Shown here: positions 1 through 9,567 of the stretch, in pieces
How positions within the stretch are numbered: the first letter of the stretch is position 1
Layout: the number at the start of each line of letters is the position of its first letter
Assembly (NCBI GenBank): GCA_964431735.1
Contig: CAYSLJ010000031.1
Location: 1-50,201 of the forward strand
Direction: 5' to 3'
DNA from: CALARM01 sp964431735
Lineage (GTDB): Bacteria > Vulcanimicrobiota > SpSt-956 > JAKJGF01
Length of the DNA: 50,201 bases
Made by a program: the position numbers and the translations under genes
Notes under the pieces: generated by a model
What the model saw: only the letters and a program-made list of their open reading frames with translations
The model's database searches: none
What the model was told of the DNA's origin: nothing

Positions 1-79
1 GAGGATACTAATCGTTCTAACAATTTGCCGGAGTTATTTTTCTTACAGTACTTAGCTATATTTTCAGTGTGGAATCTCT

Positions 80-658
80 TTAAAAATTTTCTCCCCATGG
101 TTTCGTGAGATCATTTTCAATACCGAATAAATTCAGAACTCTTGAAACGGTAAAATTGATAATATCATCAACGGTCTTCGGGTCATTGTAAAAGGCAGGA
201 CAGGGAGGAACTATAACGGCTCCTGCTTCTGAAAGAGTAAGAAGGTTTCTTATTTGAATCAGCCCCAGAGGTGATTCTCTGGGAACAATAATAAGGGGTC
301 TTTTTTCTTTAAGTGTTACCTGGGCAGAACGTAGAAGAAGATTGTTACATATGCCGGCTGCCATGGCGCCGAGAGAATTTATGGAACATGGCGCAATTAC
401 CATACCGGATGTTTTAAAAGAACCGCTTGCTACGGAAGCACTCATGTCTGATATGGAAAAATCTTTTATTTTTTCATATATTTCTTCGGAGAATATTTTA
501 TTTTTTTTATAAGATTTTATTTTCAGTTCCTGACATATGACTCCTTTGGCATGTTCCGTGACAACAAGAGCCACTTCATGGCCATGCCTGACAAGTTCTT
601 CACATATTCTTTTGCCGTAAATTACGCCGCTTGCGCCTGTAATACCTACTATTATCAT
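80..658 (-). CDS. ubiX: Flavin prenyltransferase UbiX
   Basis: Makes prenylated FMN, the cofactor of UbiD-type decarboxylases, from FMN and a dimethylallyl phosphate. The 192-residue protein has the usual family length. It opens with the flavoprotein Rossmann start IIVGITGASGVIYG and carries the family signatures MVIAPCSINSLGAMAAG, the basic KEKRPLIIVPRESPL segment and the C-terminal PPCPAFYNDPKTVDDI segment. Its ATG overlaps the stop codon of the upstream prenyltransferase gene as ATGA (655-658), so translation is probably coupled. Together with ubiD and ubiA it forms a three-gene quinone-tailoring set. In an organism using the futalosine route the same protein would be called MqnM; the sequence alone does not decide between the names. 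Confidence 0.93.
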   Translation of the reverse strand: MIIVGITGASGVIYGKRICEELVRHGHEVALVVTEHAKGVICQELKIKSYKKNKIFSEEIYEKIKDFSISDMSASVASGSFKTSGMVIAPCSINSLGAMAAGICNNLLLRSAQVTLKEKRPLIIVPRESPLGLIQIRNLLTLSEAGAVIVPPCPAFYNDPKTVDDIINFTVSRVLNLFGIENDLTKPWGENF

Positions 659-1497
659 AGCAGAACATCTCCTGTTGTGAAAATTAATATAACAATGGAA
701 ATCCAGCCGTTCACGGTAAAAAATGCTCTGTCTACATGTGTTAAATCCTTCGGATTTACAAGGCTGTGTTCATAGATAAACAGTAAAGACGTGACTGCAA
801 GGCCACCATAATAAATAATGCCGCTTTTTGCCATAATACCGAACATGAGCAGGAAAAAAACTGTGACCATGTGAGAAAAAGAGGATATATAAAGAGCATT
901 ATCCAGCCCGAATACTGCCGGTATTGAATAAAGATGTTCTTTTCTGTCAAATTCATAATCCTGGCAGGCATAGATTATATCAAGACCTGTCATCCAGAAT
1001 ATAATGGCTGCACCCAGGAAAAAAGGAGTGATGCTCCATGTGCCTGTCACTGCAAGCCATCCTCCTATGGGAGCTGCAGATTCTACCAGTCCCAGAATTA
1101 AATGGGTGGCCCAGGTGAAACGTTTGCAGTATGAATAAAACCAGAGAAGTGCTACGGCAAGAGGGCTTAATTTGAAACAGAGAGGATTTAACATCCATGA
1201 AGAGAAAACCAGAAGACCGAGTGATATAAATGTAATAAGCCATACGGAAGTTCCCGTGATTTTCCCGGAAGGTAAAAGTCTTTCTCTGGTTCTCGGATTT
1301 TTTCTGTCTATTTCTCTGTCTATGATGCGGTTCAGAGACATTCCTGCCGTTCTTGCTCCGAACATGGCAAGAGTAACCCACAGCCATACGGAGAAAGAAG
1401 GCATTTTCCCTGCTGCCACAATTACTCCTAAATAAGCAAAGGGAAGAGCGAATATAGTCTGTTCGAATCTTACGAGATCGATAAATTTTTTAATCAT
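655..1497 (-). CDS. ubiA: UbiA-family polyprenyltransferase (UbiA/MqnP type)
   Basis: Integral membrane enzyme that attaches a polyprenyl chain to an aromatic acid during quinone synthesis. Both Asp-rich prenyl-diphosphate/Mg2+ motifs are present: NRIIDREIDRKNPRTRERLL (about residues 56-75) and DIIYACQDYEFDRKEHLYSI. About eight hydrophobic segments fit the family and its usual length of 280-300 residues. The start overlaps the ubiD stop by 8 bp, and the gene's own stop overlaps ubiX. The first motif with RTRERLLPSG resembles the MqnP branch found beside UbiD/UbiX homologues in menaquinone-making anaerobes. That would make the substrate a 1,4-dihydroxy-6-naphthoate rather than 4-hydroxybenzoate; this is inference. 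Confidence 0.9.
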   Translation of the reverse strand: MIKKFIDLVRFEQTIFALPFAYLGVIVAAGKMPSFSVWLWVTLAMFGARTAGMSLNRIIDREIDRKNPRTRERLLPSGKITGTSVWLITFISLGLLVFSSWMLNPLCFKLSPLAVALLWFYSYCKRFTWATHLILGLVESAAPIGGWLAVTGTWSITPFFLGAAIIFWMTGLDIIYACQDYEFDRKEHLYSIPAVFGLDNALYISSFSHMVTVFFLLMFGIMAKSGIIYYGGLAVTSLLFIYEHSLVNPKDLTHVDRAFFTVNGWISIVILIFTTGDVLL

Positions 1498-2941
1498 TTG
1501 TCACAAAATATTCTTTCCATTTTCTGTCTACCAGATCTTTAATTTCTTTACTCATTTTGATTTCTTCAGGCCATGGCCTCTGCATACCTTCCTGTGGCCC
1601 TTTTCTTGTTGCATCTATACCGAGTTTGTTACCGAAAAGGGGCCACGAAGCAGAGTGATCGAGAACATCGAGAGGGCCTTCCGAAAATACAAAATCCCTT
1701 TTCGGATCTACATTATTAAAGGTTCTCCATGCAACTTCATTTATATTCTGTACATCTGTATCATCTTCGACTATTATGATAAATTTCGTATTCATCATCT
1801 GTCCCATACCCCAGAGGGCATTTATGACTTTTTTGCCATGTGCGGGATAGGTTTTTTTTATGGAAATAATGGCACAGTTATGAAATACCCCTTCAATGGG
1901 AAGATTCATATCTACAATTTCCGGCAGTATCATCTGAAGCATGGGAAGAAAGATTCTTTCCGTAGCCTTTGCCATGTAGCAATCTTCCATGGGAGGTTTC
2001 CCCACGATAGTTGCAGGATATATGGCATGTTTCCTGTGGGTAATACATTTTATGTGCATTACGGGATAATTGTCTGCAGGGGAATAAAAGCCTGTATGAT
2101 CACCGAAAGGGCCTTCTACACGAAATTCTCCAGGAATTATTTCACCTTCCAGTATAAATTCGCTATGGGCGGGAACTTCTATATCTACTGTTTTGCATTT
2201 TACCAGTTCTACAGGTTTTTTTCTTAAAAACCCTGCAAACATCATTTCGTCAATATCAGGCGGCAGAGGCGCAGTGGCAGCGTAGATAACCGCCGGATCT
2301 CCTCCTATGGCAACTGCTACTTCCATTGGTTTTCCGCTTTTTTCATGTTTCAGATAATGTCTTCTTCCGTCTTTATGTATATGCCAGTGCATGCCACATG
2401 TAACCCTGTCATAGACCTGCATCCGGTACATGCCGCAGTTTCTCTGGCCTGTTTCACTGTCTTTTGTAAATACCATGGGAAGAGTGATAAAAGGGCCTCC
2501 GTCATGAGGCCAGCATGTTAAAACAGGTATTGAGTCGAGCATAGGGCCGTCTTTCAGAACTACTTCCTGGCAGGGACCGTGGGAGACAATTTTAGGCACA
2601 GAATCTGAAATCTTTTTTAATTTCGGAAGCATCTGAAGTTTCCCGAAAAAGCCCTCCGGTATATGAGGTTTCATGATTTCTTTTATTCTTTTTGCGATTT
2701 CGTCTGTATGGTTAACTTCCAGTGCCATAGCCATACGTTTATAAGAACCGAAAGCATTTATGAGAATGGGAAAACTGTAACCTTTTAAATGTTCAAATAA
2801 AAGGGCAGGGCCATGACTTTTAGAGATTCTGTCTGCAATCTCAGTGATTTCAAGAACAGGGGAGACCTCTGTTTTAATCCTTATGAGTTCTTTGTTTTTT
2901 TCAAGTTTTAAAATAAATTCTCTTAAATCTTTATATGCCAT
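1490..2941 (-). CDS. ubiD: UbiD-family prenylated-FMN-dependent decarboxylase
   Basis: Removes the ring carboxyl group from a prenylated aromatic quinone precursor with the prFMN cofactor made by UbiX. Family signatures are visible: NCGMYRMQVYDRVTCGMHWH, APLPPDIDEMMFAGF, and FRVEGPFGDHTGFYSP with the catalytic acidic residues. At 483 residues it is of normal length. I start it at the ATG of MAYKDLREF (2941); nine further in-frame codons upstream are only translated repeat sequence. No Shine-Dalgarno is visible, because a perfect 28-bp palindrome of GTGACGC repeats begins 7 bp upstream of the start. The RND pump gene ends 93 bp upstream, so read-through from the efflux operon is likely. Confidence 0.92.
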   Translation of the reverse strand: MAYKDLREFILKLEKNKELIRIKTEVSPVLEITEIADRISKSHGPALLFEHLKGYSFPILINAFGSYKRMAMALEVNHTDEIAKRIKEIMKPHIPEGFFGKLQMLPKLKKISDSVPKIVSHGPCQEVVLKDGPMLDSIPVLTCWPHDGGPFITLPMVFTKDSETGQRNCGMYRMQVYDRVTCGMHWHIHKDGRRHYLKHEKSGKPMEVAVAIGGDPAVIYAATAPLPPDIDEMMFAGFLRKKPVELVKCKTVDIEVPAHSEFILEGEIIPGEFRVEGPFGDHTGFYSPADNYPVMHIKCITHRKHAIYPATIVGKPPMEDCYMAKATERIFLPMLQMILPEIVDMNLPIEGVFHNCAIISIKKTYPAHGKKVINALWGMGQMMNTKFIIIVEDDTDVQNINEVAWRTFNNVDPKRDFVFSEGPLDVLDHSASWPLFGNKLGIDATRKGPQEGMQRPWPEEIKMSKEIKDLVDRKWKEYFVTND

Positions 2942-2948
2942 TATGATA

Positions 2949-2976
2949 CGTGACGCGTGACGCGTCACGCGTCACG
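2949..2976. repeat. Perfect 28-bp palindrome of family A heptamers in the ubiD leader
   Basis: Two GTGACGC units followed by their reverse complements give a perfect loopless palindrome centred on GACG/CGTC at 2962/2963. In RNA this would be a GC-rich hairpin of up to about 12 bp ending 7 nt before the ubiD start codon, where the ribosome binding site would normally lie. It is one of about a dozen family A arrays in the window. Confidence 0.9.
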
Positions 2977-3034
2977 CGAAGATTGATTTTTCTCTGTATA
3001 GTGACTGAAATTATAAATTCTGAAACTATTTGAT

Positions 3035-6000
3035 TTATCCTTCTTTAAATCCCTTTATAGTTTTCTTCACTCTTCTTAAGAAATTTAAAAGATCATCAAA
3101 TTGAGCATAAAGAACCGGTATGACAAGTAATGTAAGTAATGTGGAAAGAAGAAGTCCCCCTATTATTACAACTGCCATAGGAGCTCTTGTTTCCGAACCG
3201 GCACCTGTTCCTGTTGCTATAGGTATCATACCGAATACCATGGCCACTGTAGTCATCAGAATAGGACGCAACCTTACAGGCCCTGCCTCTTTTATTGCCT
3301 CATCTCTTTCCATTCCCCTTTCCCTCAGGGTGTTGGTATAATCAATGAGCAGTATTCCGTTCTTTGCTACAAGTCCCATAAGCATAATAATACCTATCAT
3401 AGAAAATATATTGAGGGTTTTCCCTGTTATAAATAATCCTATGAGTCCTCCTACCATAGCCTGAGGAATAGCAAACATAATTATAAAAGGATTTACATAA
3501 GATTCAAAGAGAGCACACATAACCATATATACCAGAATTATAGAAAGCTTGAGTGCATCATTCAGATAACCAAAAGATTCCACCATACGTTTACCCTGAC
3601 CGCCGAACATTGTAGTTATGCCTGCAGGAAGAACAATTTCCTTGTTCATCCTTGATTGTATGGCAGCTTTTACATTTCCCAGGGGAGCATCGGAGGCAAG
3701 CTGTGCAGAAATAGTAACAACCCTCTGTTTGTTATAATGGTTAATCTTATTGGGAGCGGGACTTTCTACAAGGTCTGCAACATTTTTTACAAATACCGGT
3801 ATATTATTTTTACTTCCTATATAGATATTACTGACCTGCCATGGTTGTTTACGGTATTTCTCCTGTAATCTTATCCTTATGTCATATTCTTCTCCTGCTT
3901 CTCTGTATTTTACGTCAGTATTACCTTCCAGGCTGGTTCTTACAATATCACCTACCAGTGCTACAGTAAAACCTGTGGAAGCAATCTTTAATCTGTCAGG
4001 CATTACTCTCGTTTCCGGTTGTCCCGGTTTCCAGCTTGTATCTACATCTATGGCTCCGGGAGTAGTCCCGGTTATTTTCCTTATCTTACCTGCAACATCC
4101 AGTATATCGTCCATCTGGTATTTATTTCCCATAATCTGTATCTGTACAGGAGCGTCTGTTGCTCCTCCTGTCATTCCACCTGCTACTACAGCAGTAATCC
4201 TGTAAGGAATATTTATAAGTTTCTTCAGCATAGTCTGCCGTATCTGAACATCAGAACGTTTCCTGCTATGTTTCTGTCCTATATTGATGGTAATGTCCGC
4301 ATACTGAGGTCCTTGCTGTCCCTGGTTTCCTGCTGCTGATACCCCTCCGGCCTGTGAGCCAACCCTGCAAAATACTGATTGCACTTCAGGAAAATCCTGT
4401 CTGTTACCCACTATAGCCTCTATCCTTTTTACAATTCTGTCCGTATCATGCACATTTGCATCTGATGGTAATTCAACACTTAAGACGACTTTTCCCTGAT
4501 CTGAATTTGGTATAAATTCAAAACCCAGTAAAGGTGCTATCAATTTGACTGCAATAATAAGTGCTATAAAAGATATAGTTACTACAAGCCATCGTATTTT
4601 TAATATCCTGGCAAGGACTCCTCTGTAGATATTATCAAGAGCCGAATAAAAAGCATCAAAATGAGCGAAAAATCTATCCCCTATGGTTTTTCCTTTTTCT
4701 TCCACTTCTTCAACATATTCTTCAACATGTTTCGTATAATCCAGCAGCATGGCAATCTCTTCATTGCTAAACTTTAACGATTTCAGTCTGGATTTAAATA
4801 AATTTTCTCCGTAAAATTTGACATTTACCAGTGAAGATAATGAACGTACCTTTTCCACAGGCATGGCTTCTTTTAATTTTATTATTGTGTCTTCGTTAAA
4901 TATGAGCCATGAATCCCTTAAATTCCTTACTTTTTTTGCCTGTTTGAAGAACCGGGAAGCAAGCATGGGAGTAAGGGTAAATGAAACAAAGAGAGAAAAG
5001 AGAGTGGCAACTGCCACAGTAAGGCCGAAAGAGGAGAAAAACCTTCCTATAATGCCCTCCATAAAGGTTATAGGAAGATATACAACTATATCAACCATAG
5101 TAATGGCTATAGCGGCAAGTCCGATTTCAGATCGACCGTCAAGTGCTGCCTGCTTCGGATCCTTACCCATTTTCAGGTGTCTGTGTATATTTTCCAGAAC
5201 AACTATGGAGTCGTCTATAAGTATACCGGTACAGAGAGCAAGACCCATAAGGGTCATCATATTCAGAGTCTGATTGGCAGCAAATAAAACTATAAAGGTA
5301 GACATCATAGAGGTAGGCAGAGCCAGTGCTATTATAAAAGTTCCCATAATATTATGAAGGAAAAGAAACACTACCATTACAGCCAGCATACCTCCCAGGA
5401 GAAGATGAGTTCGTACCTCTTCAAGAGAAGAATTTATATACACAGACTGATCATCACTGATATTAAACCTGATGTGACGATAATTTTTTTCTACTTTTTT
5501 AAGTTCTTTTTTGACTGTTTCCACTACCTTCAGTGTATTTGCATCAGATTGCTTTCTTATGATTAATCCAACACTGTCCATTCCGTTTATTCTGGTAAAA
5601 TCTTCTCTGTCTGCCGCGCCGTCTGTAACGGTTGCCACATCACTCAGGGAAAAACTCTGGATACCACTGGCTGTACCTTTCGTAAACCTCAAATTTTTTA
5701 TTTCATCTACATTTTTAAATTCTCCAAAAACTCTTATTATATTTTCCTTGAAATCATGTTTAATATTTCCGCTCGGTATGTTCAGATTTGCTGACTTTAT
5801 GGCCTGCCTCAGTTCAGATATAGTCATGGAATAGGCAATTAATCTGTTCTGATCTACTTCAACCAGAATTTCTCTGGTCTCTCCACCGGTAACTTCAACG
5901 TTACCGACACCGCTCAGTTTTGCAAATCTATCGGCAATCATCTGATCGGTAAGTGTCTTGAGTGTTCTTATGTCCATAGTATCACTTGTAAGGCCCATAG

Positions 6001-6424
6001 TAATGACAGGTTTTGCTCCCAGATCGACTTTAATGACTTTAGGTTCCTGCTTCAGAGCATCTTCAGGAAGATTTGGTTTTGCAAGCTGTACTTTATCTCT
6101 GACTTCTGCCGTAGAAGCATCTATGTCTGCTTCTAAAAGGAATCTTGCAGTAACACTTGAAACACCGTCTCTTGAGACAGAGACAAGTTCATCCAGTTTA
6201 TTCACTGTCATTACCTGGTCTTCTATGACCTTTGTTACAAGAGCTTCTATCTCTTCCGGCCCTGCTCCCGGATATGTAGTTATTACTGTGACAACAGGCA
6301 TATCAATTTTAGGAAACTGATCTACTGCCATAAGGGTCATAGATCTATATCCCATAACTATAAGAGCCAGAAATACCATTGTTATAAATACAGGTCTTTT
6401 AATAGATATATCGGTCAACCACAT
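3035..6424 (-). CDS. RND-family inner-membrane efflux pump (HAE1/AcrB type)
   Basis: Proton-driven transporter that forms a tripartite pump with the adaptor and outer-membrane channel encoded immediately upstream. N-terminal KRPVF...QFPKIDMPVV, porter-domain sequence (TYPGAGPEEIEALVT) and the TM4 relay aspartates in GILIDDSIVVLENI are present, as is the C-terminal GLVAKNGILLIDY with the relay lysine. At 1129 residues it is about 80-90 longer than typical. The excess lies in the cytoplasmic loop between TM6 and TM7 (about residues 495-578), which is charged, helical-looking and contains HVEEYVEEVEEKGK. The start has AGGAG 8 bp upstream, and only 5 bp separate it from the adaptor gene. Substrate is unknown; drugs or lipophilic compounds are usual. 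Confidence 0.93.
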   Translation of the reverse strand: MWLTDISIKRPVFITMVFLALIVMGYRSMTLMAVDQFPKIDMPVVTVITTYPGAGPEEIEALVTKVIEDQVMTVNKLDELVSVSRDGVSSVTARFLLEADIDASTAEVRDKVQLAKPNLPEDALKQEPKVIKVDLGAKPVITMGLTSDTMDIRTLKTLTDQMIADRFAKLSGVGNVEVTGGETREILVEVDQNRLIAYSMTISELRQAIKSANLNIPSGNIKHDFKENIIRVFGEFKNVDEIKNLRFTKGTASGIQSFSLSDVATVTDGAADREDFTRINGMDSVGLIIRKQSDANTLKVVETVKKELKKVEKNYRHIRFNISDDQSVYINSSLEEVRTHLLLGGMLAVMVVFLFLHNIMGTFIIALALPTSMMSTFIVLFAANQTLNMMTLMGLALCTGILIDDSIVVLENIHRHLKMGKDPKQAALDGRSEIGLAAIAITMVDIVVYLPITFMEGIIGRFFSSFGLTVAVATLFSLFVSFTLTPMLASRFFKQAKKVRNLRDSWLIFNEDTIIKLKEAMPVEKVRSLSSLVNVKFYGENLFKSRLKSLKFSNEEIAMLLDYTKHVEEYVEEVEEKGKTIGDRFFAHFDAFYSALDNIYRGVLARILKIRWLVVTISFIALIIAVKLIAPLLGFEFIPNSDQGKVVLSVELPSDANVHDTDRIVKRIEAIVGNRQDFPEVQSVFCRVGSQAGGVSAAGNQGQQGPQYADITINIGQKHSRKRSDVQIRQTMLKKLINIPYRITAVVAGGMTGGATDAPVQIQIMGNKYQMDDILDVAGKIRKITGTTPGAIDVDTSWKPGQPETRVMPDRLKIASTGFTVALVGDIVRTSLEGNTDVKYREAGEEYDIRIRLQEKYRKQPWQVSNIYIGSKNNIPVFVKNVADLVESPAPNKINHYNKQRVVTISAQLASDAPLGNVKAAIQSRMNKEIVLPAGITTMFGGQGKRMVESFGYLNDALKLSIILVYMVMCALFESYVNPFIIMFAIPQAMVGGLIGLFITGKTLNIFSMIGIIMLMGLVAKNGILLIDYTNTLRERGMERDEAIKEAGPVRLRPILMTTVAMVFGMIPIATGTGAGSETRAPMAVVIIGGLLLSTLLTLLVIPVLYAQFDDLLNFLRRVKKTIKGFKEG

Positions 6425-6429
6425 GATAT

Positions 6430-7998
6430 TTACTCCTCATGTATAACTTTTAACAGATCTCCATCTTTCACTGTACCGGTAGATATTACCTTTTCTCCCT
6501 GACTCAATCCTTTTGTTATTTCAATAATTCCTTCCATAGAAGGGCCTGTGATAACTTCTCTTTCAGCAGCATGGCCATTATCATTTATATATACAAAATT
6601 CTTCTCTTCCCCTTCATTTTTCTTTACAGTATTCTTCGGAATTACTAATACATCTTTATGAACTGCCAGTATTACTTTTCCTCTGGCAAACATACCTGTT
6701 TTAAATTTACTATCTTTATTATTAAACATTATTTTAACGATAAACTGTTTACTATCAGGGTCTCCGCCTGGAATAATGTCTTTTATGGCTCCTTTAAAGG
6801 ATTTATCAGGTATACTGTCTATTGTTATGTCTGCATTCATACCAACCTTTATACGTTCTATATCTGTATCTGAAACGGTTGCTGCAAAATATATGGTACG
6901 GGGATTAAAAATATCTGCGATTTTACTCGGCCCCTGCCCGCCTGCATATTGTCCCATATCTACATAGCGTTTTGTAACATATCCGTTTATAGGTGATTTT
7001 ACATATGCTTTTTCAAGTTTCCTTGATACAATTGCAAGATTTGCTCTCGCTTCATCGACAGCTGCCTGTGCTACATCCACTTCATGGCTGGCAACGGTTA
7101 TCTCCATTCTGTTATCCTGTGCTATTTTAAGGGCTTCTTTCGACTGGTTGATTGCTGTCTGTGCCAGCAGAACTTTTTCTTCTGCTATCTGAACCTGCTG
7201 TTTTGCCGCTTCCTTTTCCTGAATACGGGAACCTTCTCTGGCGAGGTCCAGTTTACTGAGAGCAGTATTATACTGGGCTTCTGCTACATCATGCCTGACC
7301 TGGGCAATATCCATTTGCTGCTGTGATATGGCACCTTTTTCCAGAAGCTGTTCCATTCTTCCGAGATCTAACTTTGCTTCTCTGAAATTTGCTTCTGCCT
7401 GGGAGACAGCTTCCTGTGCCACTGCAATTTCCTGTTTTCTTGAGCCTTCTTCCACTATTGACTGCTGTTCCCGTGTCGTTATAAGAGCTGCTCTGGCCTG
7501 ATTGTATTGAGCTTCTGCCCCTTTTAAAGATTCTTCTGCCTGCCTTATGGAACCTTCAACCTGGCTGGCCCGGAGGAGGGCTTTACTCTTTGCCTGTATT
7601 AGCCTCATAGATGCTGTGTGAACTGCAGCCTGAGCCTGGGACAATTGATCTTCAAGATCATAAGGTTCTATTACTGCCACTGTCTGGCCTTTACGTACAT
7701 AATCTCCTTCTCTGATCATAAGCTGTGTTACTATACCGGAATTATTTGTATTGAGTAATACTTTTTCATCTGCATCCAGCTGTCCGCTCACATCAACTGT
7801 AATGAAAATATCGCTTTCCCTGACTGTTACAAGTTCTACCGGAATACCTTCCTGTTTCTGCATCTGGTCTCTGGAAAGGTCAGTATTTTTCTTCTTACAG
7901 GAAGTACAGATAAATAAAAGCGATATTAATAAATATATTATTATACCTGCTACAGGTTTTTTCTGTTCTCTTTCAGGAGTTTTCTCTGTTAAATTCAT
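6430..7998 (-). CDS. RND efflux periplasmic adaptor (membrane fusion protein)
   Basis: Periplasmic adaptor linking the RND pump to the TolC-like channel. There is one N-terminal membrane segment (about residues 20-36, GIIIYLLISLLFICTSC) that may end in a non-canonical lipobox cysteine. Then comes the biotinyl-lipoyl start (VSGQLDADEKVLLNTNNSGI), a long Ala/Gln/Glu-rich helical hairpin (about 120-320), the returning lipoyl half (LEKAYVKSPINGYVTKRYVD) and beta-barrel and membrane-proximal domains to residue 522. The hairpin is longer than in AcrA (family about 370-400 residues) and contains repeated AQ/EA heptad stretches, closer to the multi-repeat HlyD/EmrA-like hairpins. Its start overlaps the stop of the tolC-like gene as ATGA (7995-7998). 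Confidence 0.9.
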   Translation of the reverse strand: MNLTEKTPEREQKKPVAGIIIYLLISLLFICTSCKKKNTDLSRDQMQKQEGIPVELVTVRESDIFITVDVSGQLDADEKVLLNTNNSGIVTQLMIREGDYVRKGQTVAVIEPYDLEDQLSQAQAAVHTASMRLIQAKSKALLRASQVEGSIRQAEESLKGAEAQYNQARAALITTREQQSIVEEGSRKQEIAVAQEAVSQAEANFREAKLDLGRMEQLLEKGAISQQQMDIAQVRHDVAEAQYNTALSKLDLAREGSRIQEKEAAKQQVQIAEEKVLLAQTAINQSKEALKIAQDNRMEITVASHEVDVAQAAVDEARANLAIVSRKLEKAYVKSPINGYVTKRYVDMGQYAGGQGPSKIADIFNPRTIYFAATVSDTDIERIKVGMNADITIDSIPDKSFKGAIKDIIPGGDPDSKQFIVKIMFNNKDSKFKTGMFARGKVILAVHKDVLVIPKNTVKKNEGEEKNFVYINDNGHAAEREVITGPSMEGIIEITKGLSQGEKVISTGTVKDGDLLKVIHEE

Positions 7999-9338
7999 CT
8001 TTTCTCCTCCTCTCGGATTAATTTTATTTTATCTAAATTACCATCTTCAGGAAGAAGTCCTGTAGTTTTTATCATAGTGGACTTGGCAAGATAGAAATCA
8101 TAAAGGGCTTCTACATTATCTACCTCTGCTTTCGTAAGTACAAGCTGTGCATTGGAAACTTCTATAAAAGGCGCTATGCCTGCCTGGTATCTGACTTTTG
8201 CCACGTCATAATTTTGCCGGGCAGAATCGAGATTTGCCCTGACTTTATCTACTTTTTCTTCCTGTTCATGTAAATTTAAATAGGCCTGTTTCACCTGAAG
8301 GGCAATAGCTTTTTTTAGTTGTTCCAGATACAGTCTGGCCTGTGCCAGATTTGCTTCTGCTTCATCTATTTTATAAGCTGTAAGTCCCCTGTCAAAGATT
8401 GGGAGCGTTGCATTTAATGTGGCGTTGGTGCTGTTGCTTGGAGTGGAGAATGTTGAACTGAAGATTATATAATCAAAATTAATGTTTACAGCAGGTCTCA
8501 TAGTACTTCTGGATACTTCTATCTGTGCCTGTGCCGCTTCTATTAAAAACATTATTTTCTTTGCTTCAGCACGGTTTTCTATGGCCACTTTTGTAGTGTA
8601 AGGCACATCTACAGGGAAAGGGGAGTAGGTGAGATTATCTATAAGTTCAAATTCTTTATCCAGAGGAACGTTCATAGTATCATTCAAAGCAGATTTACAT
8701 AGCTCCACATTGTTCCTGGCACTTATTACACCCAGTTCCGTATTGGCTACCTGTGCTCTTGCACTGAGTACGTCTGCTTTTGCTACAAGTCCTGCTTCAT
8801 AATAGGCTTCCGATATACCATACTGTGCCTGTGTTGTAGAAAGAGTTCTGTTTGCTACATCCAGCAGTTTGCAGGCTCTGAGCACATCATAATAACACTG
8901 AATGGTTTTATATATAGAATTCTGGCGGATTACTTCCCTGTCACATATGACAGACTTGCTCACACATGTAGTCTGTTCCACAAGATTGGTAGTTAAACTT
9001 CCGTCATAGAGCGGATAATTAAAGGTTAATTTTCCCTGCCCCTGATTGTTAGTTCCAAGAGCGGAGTTTTTCCCTCCAATACTCAGACTCTGGACAGGAT
9101 CCAATCTTGAATAGTATGCGGAAGCACTTACACTGGGATAACCTCCTGTTTTAGCCTGATTTACTCTGGCTTCTGTTCTATATATATCCTGATCGGAAAT
9201 TTGAAGATCTATACTGTTCTGAATGGTAATTTTTATACTTTCTTCAAGAGTAATTTTTTTATTCAAATTAGCATTTTCCTGGCAGAAACAGCTATTTCTG
9301 ACAGATAATATTAAAAATAACAACAGAATTATGTACAT
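7995..9338 (-). CDS. TolC-family outer-membrane efflux protein
   Basis: Outer-membrane channel of the tripartite pump. Start chosen at the ATG giving MYIILLLFLILSVRNSCFCQ, a normal signal peptide, with GGGAG about 8 bp upstream; an upstream in-frame TTG would put 22 odd residues before the signal. The mature protein shows the two-fold TolC/OEP repeat: each half starts with a helical segment (ITLEESIKITIQNSIDLQI; later AIENRAEAKKIMFLIEAAQA), has beta strands (YPSVSASAYYSR; RPAVNINFDYIIF), and ends in long helices (VKQAYLNLHEQEEKVDKVRA). First gene of the efflux operon, with a strong promoter 50-80 bp upstream. Length is 447 residues. Confidence 0.92.
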   Translation of the reverse strand: MYIILLLFLILSVRNSCFCQENANLNKKITLEESIKITIQNSIDLQISDQDIYRTEARVNQAKTGGYPSVSASAYYSRLDPVQSLSIGGKNSALGTNNQGQGKLTFNYPLYDGSLTTNLVEQTTCVSKSVICDREVIRQNSIYKTIQCYYDVLRACKLLDVANRTLSTTQAQYGISEAYYEAGLVAKADVLSARAQVANTELGVISARNNVELCKSALNDTMNVPLDKEFELIDNLTYSPFPVDVPYTTKVAIENRAEAKKIMFLIEAAQAQIEVSRSTMRPAVNINFDYIIFSSTFSTPSNSTNATLNATLPIFDRGLTAYKIDEAEANLAQARLYLEQLKKAIALQVKQAYLNLHEQEEKVDKVRANLDSARQNYDVAKVRYQAGIAPFIEVSNAQLVLTKAEVDNVEALYDFYLAKSTMIKTTGLLPEDGNLDKIKLIREEEKR

Positions 9339-9395
9339 AAATTTTTCTCCCGTATCAATACAGAATTGAACCAATTCAATCCAGACATGGTTAAA

Positions 9396-9424
9396 AATAT
9401 ACAATAAATTTAATAGAGAGTCAA
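9396..9424 (-). promoter_or_regulatory. Sigma70-type promoter of the efflux operon
   Basis: Read on the minus strand: TTGACT (9419-9424), 17 bp, TATATT (9396-9401). The predicted start near 9388 gives a leader of about 50 nt before the tolC-like ATG. A MITE-like repeat element ends 22 bp further upstream. Confidence 0.7.
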
Positions 9425-9446
9425 TTATCTTGACAATGTCATATTT

Positions 9447-9550
9447 ACTGAGGTAAGCATAAATAATACATATATGCTCTCGTGACGCGTAACGCGTAAC
9501 GCGTGACGGGTAGGAAAACTTTTATTACATGCTTATGCTCAGGTCAGTAA
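9447..9550. repeat. MITE-like element, copy 1 (family A core)
   Basis: A 104-bp element with imperfect terminal inverted repeats: ACTGAGGTAAGCATAA at the left, TTATGCTCAGGTCAGT at the right. Its core is TATGCTCTC, then four heptamers (GTGACGC GTAACGC GTAACGC GTGACGG), then a purine-rich arm. It carries no coding capacity. Copies 2 and 4 share both ends and the core; copy 3 lacks the left end. Confidence 0.8.
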
Positions 9551-9567
9551 TAAAATAGCAAATGGTT

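Noticed and set aside
1..108. Open plus-strand frame from the window edge to a TGA at 106-108, overlapping the 3' end of ubiX
   Set aside because: Only 35 codons, no recognisable motif, and too short to exceed chance at this base composition; it could be the tail of a convergent gene, but I cannot support it.
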